The position numbers were made by a program, and so were the translations under genes. A stretch of 64,000 nucleotides of DNA, from positions 3,221,501-3,285,500 of the forward strand of contig NZ_CP080025.1 in NCBI RefSeq assembly GCF_020463795.1, written 5' to 3'. The notes beneath the pieces are model-generated. The model searched no databases. It saw nothing but the letters and a program-made list of their open reading frames with translations, and was not told the DNA's origin. Below, in pieces: positions 19,282 to 29,439 of the stretch. Source of the stretch: Echinicola marina (GTDB lineage Bacteria; Bacteroidota; Bacteroidia; Cytophagales; Cyclobacteriaceae). How positions within the stretch are numbered: position 1 is the stretch's first letter; each line of letters starts with the position of its first letter.

Positions 19282-20982
19282 ATGAAAAGTAACTATATCA
19301 TCAAACCATTTATGGTCATTGCACTGATCGGGTCCTTACTGGTCGGTTGTAAAGAAGACTTTCTGGACATTGTTCCTACAGACAGGGTCTCCGACGCCTC
19401 CATTCTTTCTGATTCTACATTATTTGAAGCATATGTCATTAACCGTTATTTGGGTGCCAGGCTAACCAACAAAGAGGGGGATGCTTATCAGCCAGGTTTC
19501 GGACGTGGTTTTGAATATGCACTTTGGAGTTCATTGACTGATGAGTCCATTTATAATAATGACGATAATACCTGGTTCATTCAGCAAGGTCAGCTCTCTC
19601 CTGAAAATACGGGGATCGCTGGTACATTTTGGGGGCGCTCTTATCGTAGTATTAGGGAATGTAACTATGCCTTGACCAACATCAATGAATTGGATATGAG
19701 TCAAACGGGTAAAGATCGATTGATTGCAGAATTGAAGTTTATTCGTGCTTTCAGGTATCATGACCTTATCCGTAATTACGGAGATGTAGTGATGATGGGT
19801 GATCGCGTTCCAGAATTAGGCGAAGATTTTACCGACCCATCTTTTTATGATAGAGTGGATAAGCAGGCCGCAATTGATTATGTAGTGGAAGAACTGGATG
19901 AAGCAGCAGCAGGTTTGCCATTAGTAAATGATGGAACTTGGCAGGAAGGAAGGGCCACCAGAGGAGCAGCTTTAGCATTGAAGGCGAGGTTGCTATTGTA
20001 TGCTGCTAGCCCATTATACACAGATGGAAGTAATGATATCCAAAAGTGGCAAGCAGCTGCAAATGCAGCAAAAGCAGTAATGGATTTGCAGCAGTATAGC
20101 CTTTACCAAGGTGGTTACAGTCAGCTGTTCCTGACTCCAAACAGTAATGAAGAAATCATTTTTGCCCGCTATTATAATATCAATGCCCGTCACACGGCAC
20201 TTGAGATTGCCAATGGGCCTAATGGTTATGATGGTTGGGGAGGTAATGTGCCTTTGCAGAACTTGGTGGATGATTATGAGATGATGGATGGAACATCCTT
20301 CAGTTGGGACAATGAAGCGCAAGCGAGTGCCCCTTATGAAAATAGAGATCCTAGGTTTTATGAGACCATTTTATATAATGGTGCAGATTATCGCGATCGA
20401 CAAGTGGAAACTTTCCTTCCTGGAGGAAGAGACAGCCAAGACGGGCCTTCCAACTGGAACACTACCAAAAGTGGTTACTACCTAAGGAAGTTCATCAATG
20501 AGGAACTTCCTATCAGAAACCCATGGGAAGTGGCCGGTACCCAAAACTGGATTTATTTCAGGTATGCGGAAATTTTATTGAACTATGCAGAAGCCCAAAA
20601 TGAGGCTGTTGGTCCAGATGCCAGTGTCTATGAAGCTATCAATGCAGTTAGAAACCGGCCTGGCGTGGAAATGCCAGCTTTGCCACTAGGTTTGAGCCAG
20701 GATGAGATGAGAGAGCGAATCCGTCATGAGCGAAGAATTGAATTGGCATTTGAGGAACACCGCTTCTATGATGTGCGCAGATGGAGGATTGCTGATGAGG
20801 TGGAGAATGAGCCTGCTTATGGTATCAACATCACCAAAGCAGCGGACGGTACGTTTAGCTATGAGCGTAAGGTAGCCTTGGAAGGCAAAAGTTTTATGGA
20901 TAGACATTATTGGTTGCCAATTCCTCGATCAGAGATATTAGCTTCCGATAACCAACTAGATCAAAACCCTGGTTACAATTAA
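19282..20982 (+). CDS. SusD-family glycan-binding lipoprotein of the GH30/GH2 locus
   Basis: A 566-residue SusD homologue with lipobox LVGC (Cys23). Family patterns are ELKFIRAFRYHDLIRNYGDV, YFRYAEILLNYAEAQNEA, RRIELAFEEHRFYDVRRWR and the terminal DQNPGYN. It forms the lid on the SusC barrel encoded 11 bp upstream. A hairpin with a T-run follows its stop, so the enzymes downstream may be transcribed at a lower level than the transport pair. Confidence 0.96.
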   Translation: MKSNYIIKPFMVIALIGSLLVGCKEDFLDIVPTDRVSDASILSDSTLFEAYVINRYLGARLTNKEGDAYQPGFGRGFEYALWSSLTDESIYNNDDNTWFIQQGQLSPENTGIAGTFWGRSYRSIRECNYALTNINELDMSQTGKDRLIAELKFIRAFRYHDLIRNYGDVVMMGDRVPELGEDFTDPSFYDRVDKQAAIDYVVEELDEAAAGLPLVNDGTWQEGRATRGAALALKARLLLYAASPLYTDGSNDIQKWQAAANAAKAVMDLQQYSLYQGGYSQLFLTPNSNEEIIFARYYNINARHTALEIANGPNGYDGWGGNVPLQNLVDDYEMMDGTSFSWDNEAQASAPYENRDPRFYETILYNGADYRDRQVETFLPGGRDSQDGPSNWNTTKSGYYLRKFINEELPIRNPWEVAGTQNWIYFRYAEILLNYAEAQNEAVGPDASVYEAINAVRNRPGVEMPALPLGLSQDEMRERIRHERRIELAFEEHRFYDVRRWRIADEVENEPAYGINITKAADGTFSYERKVALEGKSFMDRHYWLPIPRSEILASDNQLDQNPGYN

Positions 20983-20993
20983 TATATTGGGAA

Positions 20994-21021
20994 AGGGAAA
21001 CCTCATTGGTTTCTCTTTTTC
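20994..21021 (+). terminator. Attenuator-like hairpin between SusD and GH30
   Basis: AGGGAAACC (20994-21002) pairs with GGTTTCTCT (21008-21016, two imperfect pairs) across a 5-nt loop and is followed by TTTTT. The GH30 gene starts about 25 bp later with an unusually clear purine-rich stretch GGGAGAGG in front. Partial termination here would give more SusC/D than enzyme. Confidence 0.55.
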
Positions 21022-21045
21022 TTATTTTAAAGGGAGAGGAATTTT

Positions 21046-22620
21046 ATGAAGAAGAGAAATAAGCATTGGCAAATTTATGCTTGGCTAATAGGATTGGGCA
21101 TGATTGTCTTTTCTTGCAATTCAGAAGGAAGAGAAAAGCAGGCAGATCCTGAAAAACCGGTGGTCCTCAAAATCAATGCAAATACGTCAATTACTTATCA
21201 GACAATTGAACACTTTGGTGCGTCAGATGCCTGGTCTTGTCAGTTTGTGGGGCTATGGCCAGAAGAGAAGAAAAGGGCAATAGCCGAATTATTATTTAGC
21301 CAACAAAATGATGAAACAGGACAGCCCAAAGGCATTGGCCTGTCTTTGTGGCGTTTCAATATTGGTGCAGGAAGTGCAGAGCAAGGTGAGCAAAGTGGAA
21401 TTGGAGATGAATGGCGCAGGGCACAATCCTTTCTCAACAGTGATGGAACCTATGATTGGGATAAGCAGGCAGGACAGGTTTGGTTTGCGCGGGCTGCTCA
21501 GGAATTCGGCGTAGAGCATTTACTGGTATTCCCCAATAGTCCACCTGTCCATATGACCCGTACCGGAAAAGCTTATGCGGAAAATGGTCAATCCAATTTG
21601 GACTTTGAACATTATGATGATTTTGGTGAATATTTGGCCAATGTGGTCAAAGGTCTGGAGGACAAGGGATTGAAAGTAGATTATGTAAGTCCGGTCAATG
21701 AACCACAATGGGACTGGTCTGACGGCGGTCAGGAGGGAACGCCATTTTGGAACAATGAGATAGCAGGAATTGCCAAAGCACTGAATACGGCCTTGGAAGC
21801 GAAAAATTTGGAAACCAAGATGGATATAGCAGAAGCCGGGAAAATCAATTATTTGTACGAGCAGGCAGACAAAGAAGGACGAGGAGAACAAATACATGAT
21901 TTTTTTGACACTTCTTCCAAGAATTATATAGGCGATTTAAACCATATGGGCAATGCCATTTCTGGACATAGTTATTTTACTACGTCTCCTTATGAGGCAG
22001 CTGTACAACAAAGAGGGCAGGTAAAGGCAGCATTGGAAGGAGTAGAGAGCAGGAATTATTGGATGAGTGAATATTGCATCTTGGGGGACAATGCTGGGGA
22101 AATTAATGGTTCTGGTAGGGATTTGGGCATTGATCCTGCCTTGTACATGGCCCGGGTGATCCATAATGACCTTACCGTAGCCAATGCAAGCGCTTGGCAT
22201 TGGTGGTTGGGCGTTTCTCCCTATGATTATAAAGATGGTTTGGTCTATATCGATTATCAGAAGGAGGATGGCAATTATTATGAAAGCAAAATGCTCTGGA
22301 CGCTGGGGAATTACAGCTATTTTATCAGGCCAGGTTATAGGAGATTGGAGGTAACTATAGGAGGTATATCCAACCAATCCCGTGATTTGCTAGTATCCGC
22401 CTATCTGTCCCCAGAAGGAAGGGAATTGGTTTATGTGTTGATCAATTCTGCTAATAAGATGGTAGATGCAGAATTGTCAATTGATGGTGCAGCACTTGAT
22501 GATCCTAAATTTTATATCACCAGTAAGGATATGGATTTGGCTCCTGCGGTCCTAGATCAGCAAGCAGGTAGTCTGTCTGTTCCTGCCAGGTCAATTATTA
22601 CCGTTGTTACTAAACCCTAA
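21046..22620 (+). CDS. Glycoside hydrolase family 30 lipoprotein
   Basis: A 524-residue clan-A TIM-barrel glycosidase with lipobox VFSC (Cys24), so probably anchored in a membrane, possibly at the surface. The N-terminal FGASDAWSCQF and GLSLWRFNIGAG match GH30 and its COG5520 relatives. Acid/base Glu219 lies in SPVNEPQWDW and nucleophile Glu342 in WMSEYCIL; a C-terminal GH30 beta-sandwich follows from about residue 420. Characterised GH30 members with FGASDAW-like openings include endo-beta-1,6-galactanases (GH30_5), but other GH30 specificities (beta-1,6-glucan, xylan, beta-fucoside) cannot be excluded. Next to a GH2 enzyme, a galactan side-chain substrate is the leading guess. Confidence 0.85.
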   Translation: MKKRNKHWQIYAWLIGLGMIVFSCNSEGREKQADPEKPVVLKINANTSITYQTIEHFGASDAWSCQFVGLWPEEKKRAIAELLFSQQNDETGQPKGIGLSLWRFNIGAGSAEQGEQSGIGDEWRRAQSFLNSDGTYDWDKQAGQVWFARAAQEFGVEHLLVFPNSPPVHMTRTGKAYAENGQSNLDFEHYDDFGEYLANVVKGLEDKGLKVDYVSPVNEPQWDWSDGGQEGTPFWNNEIAGIAKALNTALEAKNLETKMDIAEAGKINYLYEQADKEGRGEQIHDFFDTSSKNYIGDLNHMGNAISGHSYFTTSPYEAAVQQRGQVKAALEGVESRNYWMSEYCILGDNAGEINGSGRDLGIDPALYMARVIHNDLTVANASAWHWWLGVSPYDYKDGLVYIDYQKEDGNYYESKMLWTLGNYSYFIRPGYRRLEVTIGGISNQSRDLLVSAYLSPEGRELVYVLINSANKMVDAELSIDGAALDDPKFYITSKDMDLAPAVLDQQAGSLSVPARSIITVVTKP

Positions 22621-22633
22621 AAACATAATAACC

Positions 22634-25036
22634 ATGTTAAATAACCTAAAGCATAATATCTTTTTGTTAGGTTTAATTCTTTTTTTCAATGGTCAGTTTG
22701 TCTTTAGTCAAGAGCAAGGCAAGCTTCTGTTTAATGATCATTGGGAATTTGTTAAGGCCGACCATATTACTACATTGGAAGCACTTCAAGCAGCACCTGT
22801 AGATGAACTTTCATGGAAGTCCGTCAACTTGCCCCACGATTGGTCTGTAGAAGGGCCTTTTAGTAGCGAATGGGCCAGTGGCACGGGATTCTTGCCCGGA
22901 GGTATTGGCTGGTACAGGAAGAAATTTGATCTCAAAGCATTGGATGAAAACAGTGAATATGAACTTTATTTTGATGGGGTTTATAAAAACAGTGAGGTGT
23001 GGATCAATGGTCATTATCTAGGTAAAAGGCCTAATGGATTTATTGCTTTCTTCTATGAAATAGGAGAATATCTTCAACCCACCGAGAATGAGATCATAGT
23101 CAAAGTAGATCACCGGGAATATGCAGATTCAAGGTATTATACTGGTTCGGGAATTTATAGAAATGTCTATCTGATTACCAAATCACCTATTCACTTCAAA
23201 ACTTGGGGCGTGTTTTTCAGTACGCCTGAGGTGAGCAGTGAGAAGGCCATGGTAAAGGTTCAGGTGGATATTAAAAGTAGCCATGAGAAAACTACTGCTG
23301 TACAAATAAAGGCCCGCTTATTGGATGCATCCAATGAGGTAGCTGCTACAGAATTTGGTTCATTTGTTCCTGCGGGAGATGAAAACCATGAAGCATTATA
23401 CATGGCCGTTGATCGACCAAAACTATGGTCTCCTGATGATCCAAATTTATATAAACTGGAAGTGAGTCTTTGGGCTGATGGTCAGCTACTCGATAAATAT
23501 GTGGACCAAGTTGGATTCAGAAGTATTCGTTTTGATGCTGATGAAGGCTTTTTCCTCAATGGTGAGAATATGTTGATCAAAGGAGTATGTATCCACCATG
23601 ATGCAGGTACATTTGGTGCGGCAGTGCCAAAGGCTGTTTGGGCAAAGCGCTTGGAAACGTTAAAGGACTTAGGCTGTAATGCGATCAGAATGAGTCATTA
23701 CCCTCATCAGGATTATATTTATGAGTTATGTGATGAAATGGGCTTCATGGTACAGGATGAGGCTTTTGACGAGTGGGAAAGGGGCAAGAACAAATGGATA
23801 GAAGGCTGGAATGTGGGGACGCCCGGCAATGACGGTTCGTATGATGCCTTTGCTGAATGGGGACATCGAGACGTTCAGGACATGGTTTTAAGATCGAGAA
23901 ATCATCCATCTATTATCATGTGGAGTGTTGGTAATGAAATTGATTATCCAAATGACCCTTATAGCCACCCTGTTTTGGATGAAGGCAGGAACCCTCAGAT
24001 TTACGGTAAAGGGTATCAAAAAGATAATCCACCGGCTTCTCAGTTGGGACCTTTGGCAGAAGGATTGGTGGCAGCAGTAAAGGCTGTAGACACTACCAGA
24101 CCGGTCACCGCTGCATTGGCTGGAGTGACCATGTCCAACCATACCAGTTATCCGGAGGCGTTGGATATTGTTGGTTATAACTATCAAGAGTACCGCTATC
24201 AAGAAGATCATGAAGCCTATCCAGATCGCGTGATTTATGGCAGTGAAAATGGGGATGCCCTATCGGCTTGGCAGGCCGTGACGGAGAATAAGCATATTGC
24301 GTCCCAGTTTTTATGGACTGCATTTGACTTTTTAGGTGAAGCTAGGCCTTGGCCGGTAAGGAGTAGCGGGGCTGGAATCATTGATATGGCAGGTTATCCT
24401 AAGCCTGACTTTTATTTCAGAAAGAGTTTATGGAATGCAGCGCCCATGGTTTATTTGGGTGTTACAGATAAGGAGGAAAATGTACACAGACGGAGAAGAA
24501 TTCAGGATAGCTGGACTGGAGAAGAGGGAGAAGAAAAATGGGTAGCTGTCTATGCCAATGTTGATGAAGTTGAATTGTGGCTGAATGGTGAATCCCTCGG
24601 GAGAAAAGCTATAGAATATTCCTCGGAGGGAATGCCAGGATGGCCAGTTATATTTGAGAAGGGAACCTTGAAGGCGGTGGGTTTTAATAATGGAGAAGAG
24701 GTAGCTGCTTATGAAATCAATAGTCCCGGAAAGGCAGATCATTTGGAGGTTAGTATGGATGAGGGAGAAAGTGGTATTGTATTGATGGATATTGAGCTTC
24801 AGGATAAAGAGGGGAACAGGGTGCTTTCCGATGACAGAGATATTCAATTTGAATTTGATGGATCAGCGAAGTTGTTAGGACTGGAAAGTGGTGATTTGAG
24901 CAGTCATGAGGATTACCGTGCTGATCACCGTAAAACCTATCAGGGTAGACTGAGGGCCTATATTCAGAAGGATGCTGCTTCGAAAGTCAAAATCAGTACC
25001 AAGGGGCTGCAGACCATAAAATTGAAAATGGAGTAA
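22634..25036 (+). CDS. Glycoside hydrolase family 2 enzyme, beta-galactosidase-like
   Basis: About 800 residues from the ATG at 22634. An earlier in-frame start at 22604 lies inside the GH30 gene and would spoil the signal peptide; from 22634 the protein opens with a clean hydrophobic segment ending VFSQ. Domains: sugar-binding jelly roll (PHDWSVEGPF, GIGWYRKKF), immunoglobulin-like domain, TIM barrel with acid/base Glu435 (SVGNEIDYPND) and nucleophile Glu538 (YGSENGD), and C-terminal DUF4982-type domains. This layout is usual for periplasmic exo-beta-galactosidases of PULs; other exo-beta activities are possible. It starts 13 bp after the GH30 stop and ends in a strong terminator, closing the operon. 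Confidence 0.9.
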   Translation: MLNNLKHNIFLLGLILFFNGQFVFSQEQGKLLFNDHWEFVKADHITTLEALQAAPVDELSWKSVNLPHDWSVEGPFSSEWASGTGFLPGGIGWYRKKFDLKALDENSEYELYFDGVYKNSEVWINGHYLGKRPNGFIAFFYEIGEYLQPTENEIIVKVDHREYADSRYYTGSGIYRNVYLITKSPIHFKTWGVFFSTPEVSSEKAMVKVQVDIKSSHEKTTAVQIKARLLDASNEVAATEFGSFVPAGDENHEALYMAVDRPKLWSPDDPNLYKLEVSLWADGQLLDKYVDQVGFRSIRFDADEGFFLNGENMLIKGVCIHHDAGTFGAAVPKAVWAKRLETLKDLGCNAIRMSHYPHQDYIYELCDEMGFMVQDEAFDEWERGKNKWIEGWNVGTPGNDGSYDAFAEWGHRDVQDMVLRSRNHPSIIMWSVGNEIDYPNDPYSHPVLDEGRNPQIYGKGYQKDNPPASQLGPLAEGLVAAVKAVDTTRPVTAALAGVTMSNHTSYPEALDIVGYNYQEYRYQEDHEAYPDRVIYGSENGDALSAWQAVTENKHIASQFLWTAFDFLGEARPWPVRSSGAGIIDMAGYPKPDFYFRKSLWNAAPMVYLGVTDKEENVHRRRRIQDSWTGEEGEEKWVAVYANVDEVELWLNGESLGRKAIEYSSEGMPGWPVIFEKGTLKAVGFNNGEEVAAYEINSPGKADHLEVSMDEGESGIVLMDIELQDKEGNRVLSDDRDIQFEFDGSAKLLGLESGDLSSHEDYRADHRKTYQGRLRAYIQKDAASKVKISTKGLQTIKLKME

Positions 25037-25060
25037 TGATAAGAATGGGTTTATTTTGAT

Positions 25061-25093
25061 GAAAAGCTGTCTGAAACCAGACAGCTTTTCTTA
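25061..25093 (+). terminator. Strong intrinsic terminator after the GH2 gene
   Basis: GAAAAGCTGTCTG (25061-25073) is the exact reverse complement of CAGACAGCTTTTC (25078-25090): a 13-bp stem with an AAAC loop ending in a T-rich exit. It closes the SusC-SusD-GH30-GH2 operon. The remaining roughly 215 bp before the next gene show no further feature. Confidence 0.85.
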
Positions 25094-25307
25094 TAATTAC
25101 AGTTAGTCGACAGAAAGTCTAAACAATAGGTTGCTAACTTGAAGCATCCAATAAGTATCTACTCCTATCTAGCCACTTTAATAATCAACTTCCATTACCT
25201 TACAATATTTTAGTGATGATGGCTTTCCGAAATGGTTTTTATTTGCAATAATCTTAACTTGGGACTAGCTATTTTAATAAGGGCCAATAACCTCACTTTC
25301 GGAAAAA

Positions 25308-27608
25308 ATGGACAAAGACGATCAAGCCAAGGTTTCACTTGTTGGACCTGAAGAGATTATAGGAGGGACTATTACTACTCCCCAAAGCTATGCTGCTGGT
25401 ATTTCTGCAGTAAAGGTCGCCTTGGAACATGCCATGAAGGAAATGGGACTCAAAAGATCCATTGCTACCCTGACCAAACTGAACCAAAAGGAGGGGATTG
25501 ATTGTCCTGGCTGTGCTTGGCCAGATCCAGAAAAACGATCTTCCTTGGGCGAATTTTGTGAGAATGGAGTGAAGGCCATTGCGGAGGAAGCTACTGCGCA
25601 TACAGTGGATCCTGATTTTTTTAAGCAATATTCCATCAGTGAAATTTCTAAATGGACGGATTATAAAATTGGAAAAAGTGGGCGAATTACTGAACCCATG
25701 GTGCTCAGGGCTGGTAGTCAGCATTATGAACCAATATCCTGGGAAGCTGCTTTTGAAATGATTGCAAAGCAGTTACATTCTTTGGATCATCCTAATGAAG
25801 CAGTTTTTTATACCTCTGGTAGATCAAGCAATGAAGCTGCTTTTTTATATGGCCTGTTTGCAAGGACATTTGGGACCAATAATATGCCTGATTGTTCCAA
25901 TATGTGCCATGAATCCAGCGGGGTGGCACTCACCGAGACACTTGGTATAGGAAAGGGATCAGCGAGCTTAGAGGACCTTTATGAAGCGGAACTGGTTATG
26001 GTCATAGGCCAAAATCCAGGAACTAACCATCCAAGAATGCTTTCTGCCTTGGAGAAATGTAAAGAAAATGGTGGAAAGGTCATTACAGTGAATCCATTAG
26101 AGGAGGCAGGTTTGGTCAGGTTTAAAAACCCACAAGAAATCTCAGGCATTTTGGGTAAGGGTACAGCTATTACAGACCTTTTTTTGCAGGTCAAAATCAA
26201 TCAGGATGTTGCCTTAATCAATCTTTTGATCAAGAAATTGATTGATAAGGATGAAAAGGCAGGAGGGATAGTTGACCATGAATTTATCCAAAGAAATACC
26301 CAGGGTTTTGAAGAGCTAAAGCAAGATCTTGAAAAGTACAGCGAAGAAGAACTTTTAGCATTATGTGGGGTTCCTGAGGCAGAGGTGGAAAAAGCTGTTC
26401 AACTTTTGGTAGAGCGGAAAAAGATCGTGATTTGTTGGGCTATGGGGCTTACCCAACACAAAAATGGTGTAGACAATATTAAGGCCTGTGTGAATTTATT
26501 ATTACTCAAGGGGAGTATTGGTAAAAAAGGGACAGGCACTTGTCCTGTAAGAGGGCATAGCAATGTGCAAGGAGATAGAACAGTAGGGATTACCCATCAT
26601 GTTTCCAAAAAGCTCAATGAAGCATTTCGGCGGGTTTTTGGTTTTGATCCACCAGAAGAAGAAGGCTTAGATGTGGTGAAGTCTATCAAGGCCATGCATG
26701 AAGGAAAGGCCAAGGTTTTCATTGCCTTGGGGGGTAATTTCCTCTCTGCTGCTTCGGATACGATGTATACAGCAAAGGCCCTTCAAAATTGTGAGCTGAC
26801 CGTTTCCATCAGTACAAAGCTCAACAGGACTCATGTGGTTACAGGTAAAACTTCTTTGATACTTCCAACTTTGGGAAGGACGGAATTGGATATTCGGGAT
26901 GGAAATAAAAGGTTTGTGACCGTGGAAAATAGCATGGGAAGGGTGCATAGGTCTATGGGGAATTTGATACCCCATTCGGATCAACTCAAAAGTGAACCTG
27001 AAATCGTCTGTCAAATAGCCCAGGCCTATTTCCAATCCAACTCAAGTATTGACTGGGAAGCATTGGGCAAGGATTATGATTTGATCCGGACCAGAATTTC
27101 TCAGGTATTTGAGGGCTTTGAGCAATATTCTGAGCGGTCCAAAGGGGCGGGGTTTGATCTGCCGAATAATGCCAGAATGGGTGATTTTTCAATGCTACCA
27201 AATGGAAGGGCTCAGTTCAGTGTTTGTGAACTCCCTAATCATCAGTTGACCTCAGCTCGATTTTTGATGATGACCATCCGCTCTCATGACCAATTTAATA
27301 CGACCATTTATGGATTGGATGATCGCTACAGAGGTGTTTTCAATGAAAGGAGGGTCTTGTTTATTAATCCTATGGATGCAAAGGAATTAGGCTTGAAAAA
27401 GAAGGATGTAGTCAATTTGGTGAGCAACTATGATGGTGTTGAAAGAATTGCCAAAAACTTTTTGATAGTTCCCTATAATATTCCCCAGGGTAATTTGGCT
27501 GCTTATTTTCCAGAAACCAATGTTTTGGTTCCAAATAATCACTATGCCGCTAAAAGCCAGACTCCTATAAGCAAATCTATTGAGGTGGACATTGTAAAGA
27601 TTAGCTAG
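25308..27608 (+). CDS. FdhF/YdeP-family molybdopterin oxidoreductase
   Basis: A 766-residue cytoplasmic (no signal peptide) molybdopterin-binding oxidoreductase. GTGTCPVRGHSNVQGDRTVG and a C-terminal molydopterin-dinucleotide-binding domain (TIRSHDQFNTTIYG) match the YdeP branch of the formate-dehydrogenase-like family. Cys200 in SNMCHESSG is at the position of the Mo-ligating Cys/Sec. The N terminus has only two close cysteines (CPGCAW), so the [4Fe-4S] motif of true formate dehydrogenases is not complete. The physiological substrate of YdeP-type proteins is not well defined. It stands alone between two terminators or gaps; no fdhD or cofactor gene is nearby. Confidence 0.88.
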   Translation: MDKDDQAKVSLVGPEEIIGGTITTPQSYAAGISAVKVALEHAMKEMGLKRSIATLTKLNQKEGIDCPGCAWPDPEKRSSLGEFCENGVKAIAEEATAHTVDPDFFKQYSISEISKWTDYKIGKSGRITEPMVLRAGSQHYEPISWEAAFEMIAKQLHSLDHPNEAVFYTSGRSSNEAAFLYGLFARTFGTNNMPDCSNMCHESSGVALTETLGIGKGSASLEDLYEAELVMVIGQNPGTNHPRMLSALEKCKENGGKVITVNPLEEAGLVRFKNPQEISGILGKGTAITDLFLQVKINQDVALINLLIKKLIDKDEKAGGIVDHEFIQRNTQGFEELKQDLEKYSEEELLALCGVPEAEVEKAVQLLVERKKIVICWAMGLTQHKNGVDNIKACVNLLLLKGSIGKKGTGTCPVRGHSNVQGDRTVGITHHVSKKLNEAFRRVFGFDPPEEEGLDVVKSIKAMHEGKAKVFIALGGNFLSAASDTMYTAKALQNCELTVSISTKLNRTHVVTGKTSLILPTLGRTELDIRDGNKRFVTVENSMGRVHRSMGNLIPHSDQLKSEPEIVCQIAQAYFQSNSSIDWEALGKDYDLIRTRISQVFEGFEQYSERSKGAGFDLPNNARMGDFSMLPNGRAQFSVCELPNHQLTSARFLMMTIRSHDQFNTTIYGLDDRYRGVFNERRVLFINPMDAKELGLKKKDVVNLVSNYDGVERIAKNFLIVPYNIPQGNLAAYFPETNVLVPNNHYAAKSQTPISKSIEVDIVKIS

Positions 27609-27625
27609 ATGCTATCATTATTGTT

Positions 27626-27647
27626 CAGCAAGCATTTTGCTGCTTTT
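27626..27647 (+). terminator. Weak terminator after the molybdopterin oxidoreductase
   Basis: CAGCAA (27626-27631) and TTGCTG (27637-27642) form a 6-bp stem with a 5-nt loop followed by CTTTT. It is short, but its position 18 bp after the stop codon fits a weak intrinsic terminator. Confidence 0.4.
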
Positions 27648-27820
27648 AGCGTGTAGAAATAGCAAGAGAGATAGGCAGGGTGTGTTTCCTGATAATATAG
27701 TCCTTTCTATCAAGAAATTTCGCCTTTTATGTAGGTTTGTACTTGAAATTTTAATTTTAGCCTTATATTATTTTTCAATTTGATAAAAAGTGTAGAGTAA
27801 TTAACAATAACCCTATTGAA

Positions 27821-29134
27821 ATGAATGATAATAAATCATCCAAGGGACTAAAAAAGTCCGACAGAAGAGATTTTTTGAAATCTTCCTTACTGGCATTGGG
27901 AGGAATAGCCATAGTGCCACGCCATGTACTTGGAGCGGGATATACAGCCCCTAGTGATATGATCAACCTTGGCGTAATAGGCCTTGGCAAGCAAGGGGGG
28001 ATTCTTAGCAATGTATTTTCAGGTCAGAAAGGCGCCAGAATTATAGCTGGTGCTGATGTATGGAGTACCAAGAGAGAATGGTTCAAAGGCTTTGTTGCTG
28101 AAGCTTATGCCAAGCATGATGTAAAAGTGAAATCTCAGGATGTAATTACTTATAGCAATTATAAGGAATTGCTTGAAGATAAAAACATAGACGGTGTGAT
28201 TATAGCTAGCCCAGATCATTGGCATGCATTAAATGCTATTGATTCTATGAAGGCGGGGAAGGATGTTTATTGTGAGAAGCCTCTTACCTTAAAAATAGAA
28301 GAGGGAATTAAGATGGTGAAAACTGCCAAGAGGACGAAGCGGGTGGTACAGACAGGAAGTATGCAGCGTTCATGGGAAAATTTTACCAAAGCCTGTGAAT
28401 TGGTAAGAAACGGATATTTGGGAGAGATCAAGCAGGTATTGGTACAAGTAGGAGCCCCCTCCCGTCCATATGATTTGCAAAAAGAGCCATTGCCTGCTGA
28501 AGTGGATTGGGATCAGTGGTGTGGTCCAGCGCCGATTTTGGACTATCACCATTCTATCGCTCCCGCGGTAAATGAAACCTATCCTGATTGGAGGCTTTTT
28601 GATGAGACTGGCGGGGGGATATTAACAGATTGGGGGGCACATATGTTTGATATTGCGCAGTGGGGTTTAGGTATGGACCGTTCAGGGCCGGTGAAGTTTA
28701 TCACTCCTGATGGAGTAAGCAATCCGCAGACAGGACTCAAAATGTACTATGAAAATGGTATAGAAATGGTCCACCAAGATTTTGGACGTGGGTTTGGAGT
28801 TCGATTTATAGGTACGGAAGGCAATATGGATATCAGTAGAAGCTATTTTGAACCATCAAATGCTGCCCTTAAGGATATAGAACTGAAAGCAGGTGATGTT
28901 CGTTTGGGTAATCCAGATGGTGACCACTACAAAAATTTTGTGGAATCAATCCGATCCAGAAACCAGCCACACTGTGACGTGGAAACGGGCCACCGTTCTG
29001 CCAGCATTGGGAATATTGCGAATATTGCTTATCGTCTAAATAGGTCCCTAGATTGGGATCCAGTAAAAGAGAAGTTTATTGGGGATAAGGAAGCAAATAA
29101 AATGATGGGTTATAAGTATAGAAAAATGGGCTGA
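27821..29134 (+). CDS. Tat-exported Gfo/Idh/MocA-family oxidoreductase
   Basis: A 437-residue NAD(P)-dependent sugar-type oxidoreductase. The N terminus carries a Tat-like signal, SDRRDFLKSSLLALGG, so it probably works in the periplasm or is anchored there with its cofactor preloaded. The Rossmann part shows GVIGLGKQGG and the family triad segment CEKPLT with the lysine; the C-terminal Bacteroidota-type Gfo/Idh/MocA domain includes TGGGILTDWGAHMFDIAQWG. Secreted members of this group are common in PUL-rich genomes; some act as glycoside hydrolases of family GH109, others are uncharacterised. The HMFDIAQW segment allows either. It is a single-gene unit followed by a terminator. Confidence 0.88.
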   Translation: MNDNKSSKGLKKSDRRDFLKSSLLALGGIAIVPRHVLGAGYTAPSDMINLGVIGLGKQGGILSNVFSGQKGARIIAGADVWSTKREWFKGFVAEAYAKHDVKVKSQDVITYSNYKELLEDKNIDGVIIASPDHWHALNAIDSMKAGKDVYCEKPLTLKIEEGIKMVKTAKRTKRVVQTGSMQRSWENFTKACELVRNGYLGEIKQVLVQVGAPSRPYDLQKEPLPAEVDWDQWCGPAPILDYHHSIAPAVNETYPDWRLFDETGGGILTDWGAHMFDIAQWGLGMDRSGPVKFITPDGVSNPQTGLKMYYENGIEMVHQDFGRGFGVRFIGTEGNMDISRSYFEPSNAALKDIELKAGDVRLGNPDGDHYKNFVESIRSRNQPHCDVETGHRSASIGNIANIAYRLNRSLDWDPVKEKFIGDKEANKMMGYKYRKMG

Positions 29135-29159
29135 CAAGATTATTGGTGATGAATCGGGA

Positions 29160-29191
29160 AAGGTCTTGTCGTATAGTCAAGGCCTTTTTTT
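29160..29191 (+). terminator. Intrinsic terminator after the Gfo/Idh/MocA gene
   Basis: AAGGTCTTG (29160-29168) pairs with CAAGGCCTT (29178-29186, one G-U pair), followed by a run of T. The next 248 bp up to the sigma factor contain no gene; they are AT-rich and presumably hold the sigma operon promoter, which I could not place. Confidence 0.7.
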
Positions 29192-29439
29192 GTTCGTTGT
29201 TTTTGCTTGGGAACCTTCTTGTTTTATAACTTATGTCTTAAAAAAGAAATAGAAAGTGTTGTTGTTTTGTCGAAATTACAAATGATTTATTGATTAATTG
29301 CTAAAGATAACGTTTGCAATATTTGAAATGTGTAAATGTTTGGGTGAGGATAGATTTTTTTTCGATTTCGTGGGGTTATTTTTCTTAATTTCTATCTCTT
29401 TATACTATATGATGGCTGTATTGCCAAAATAAATTTGAT

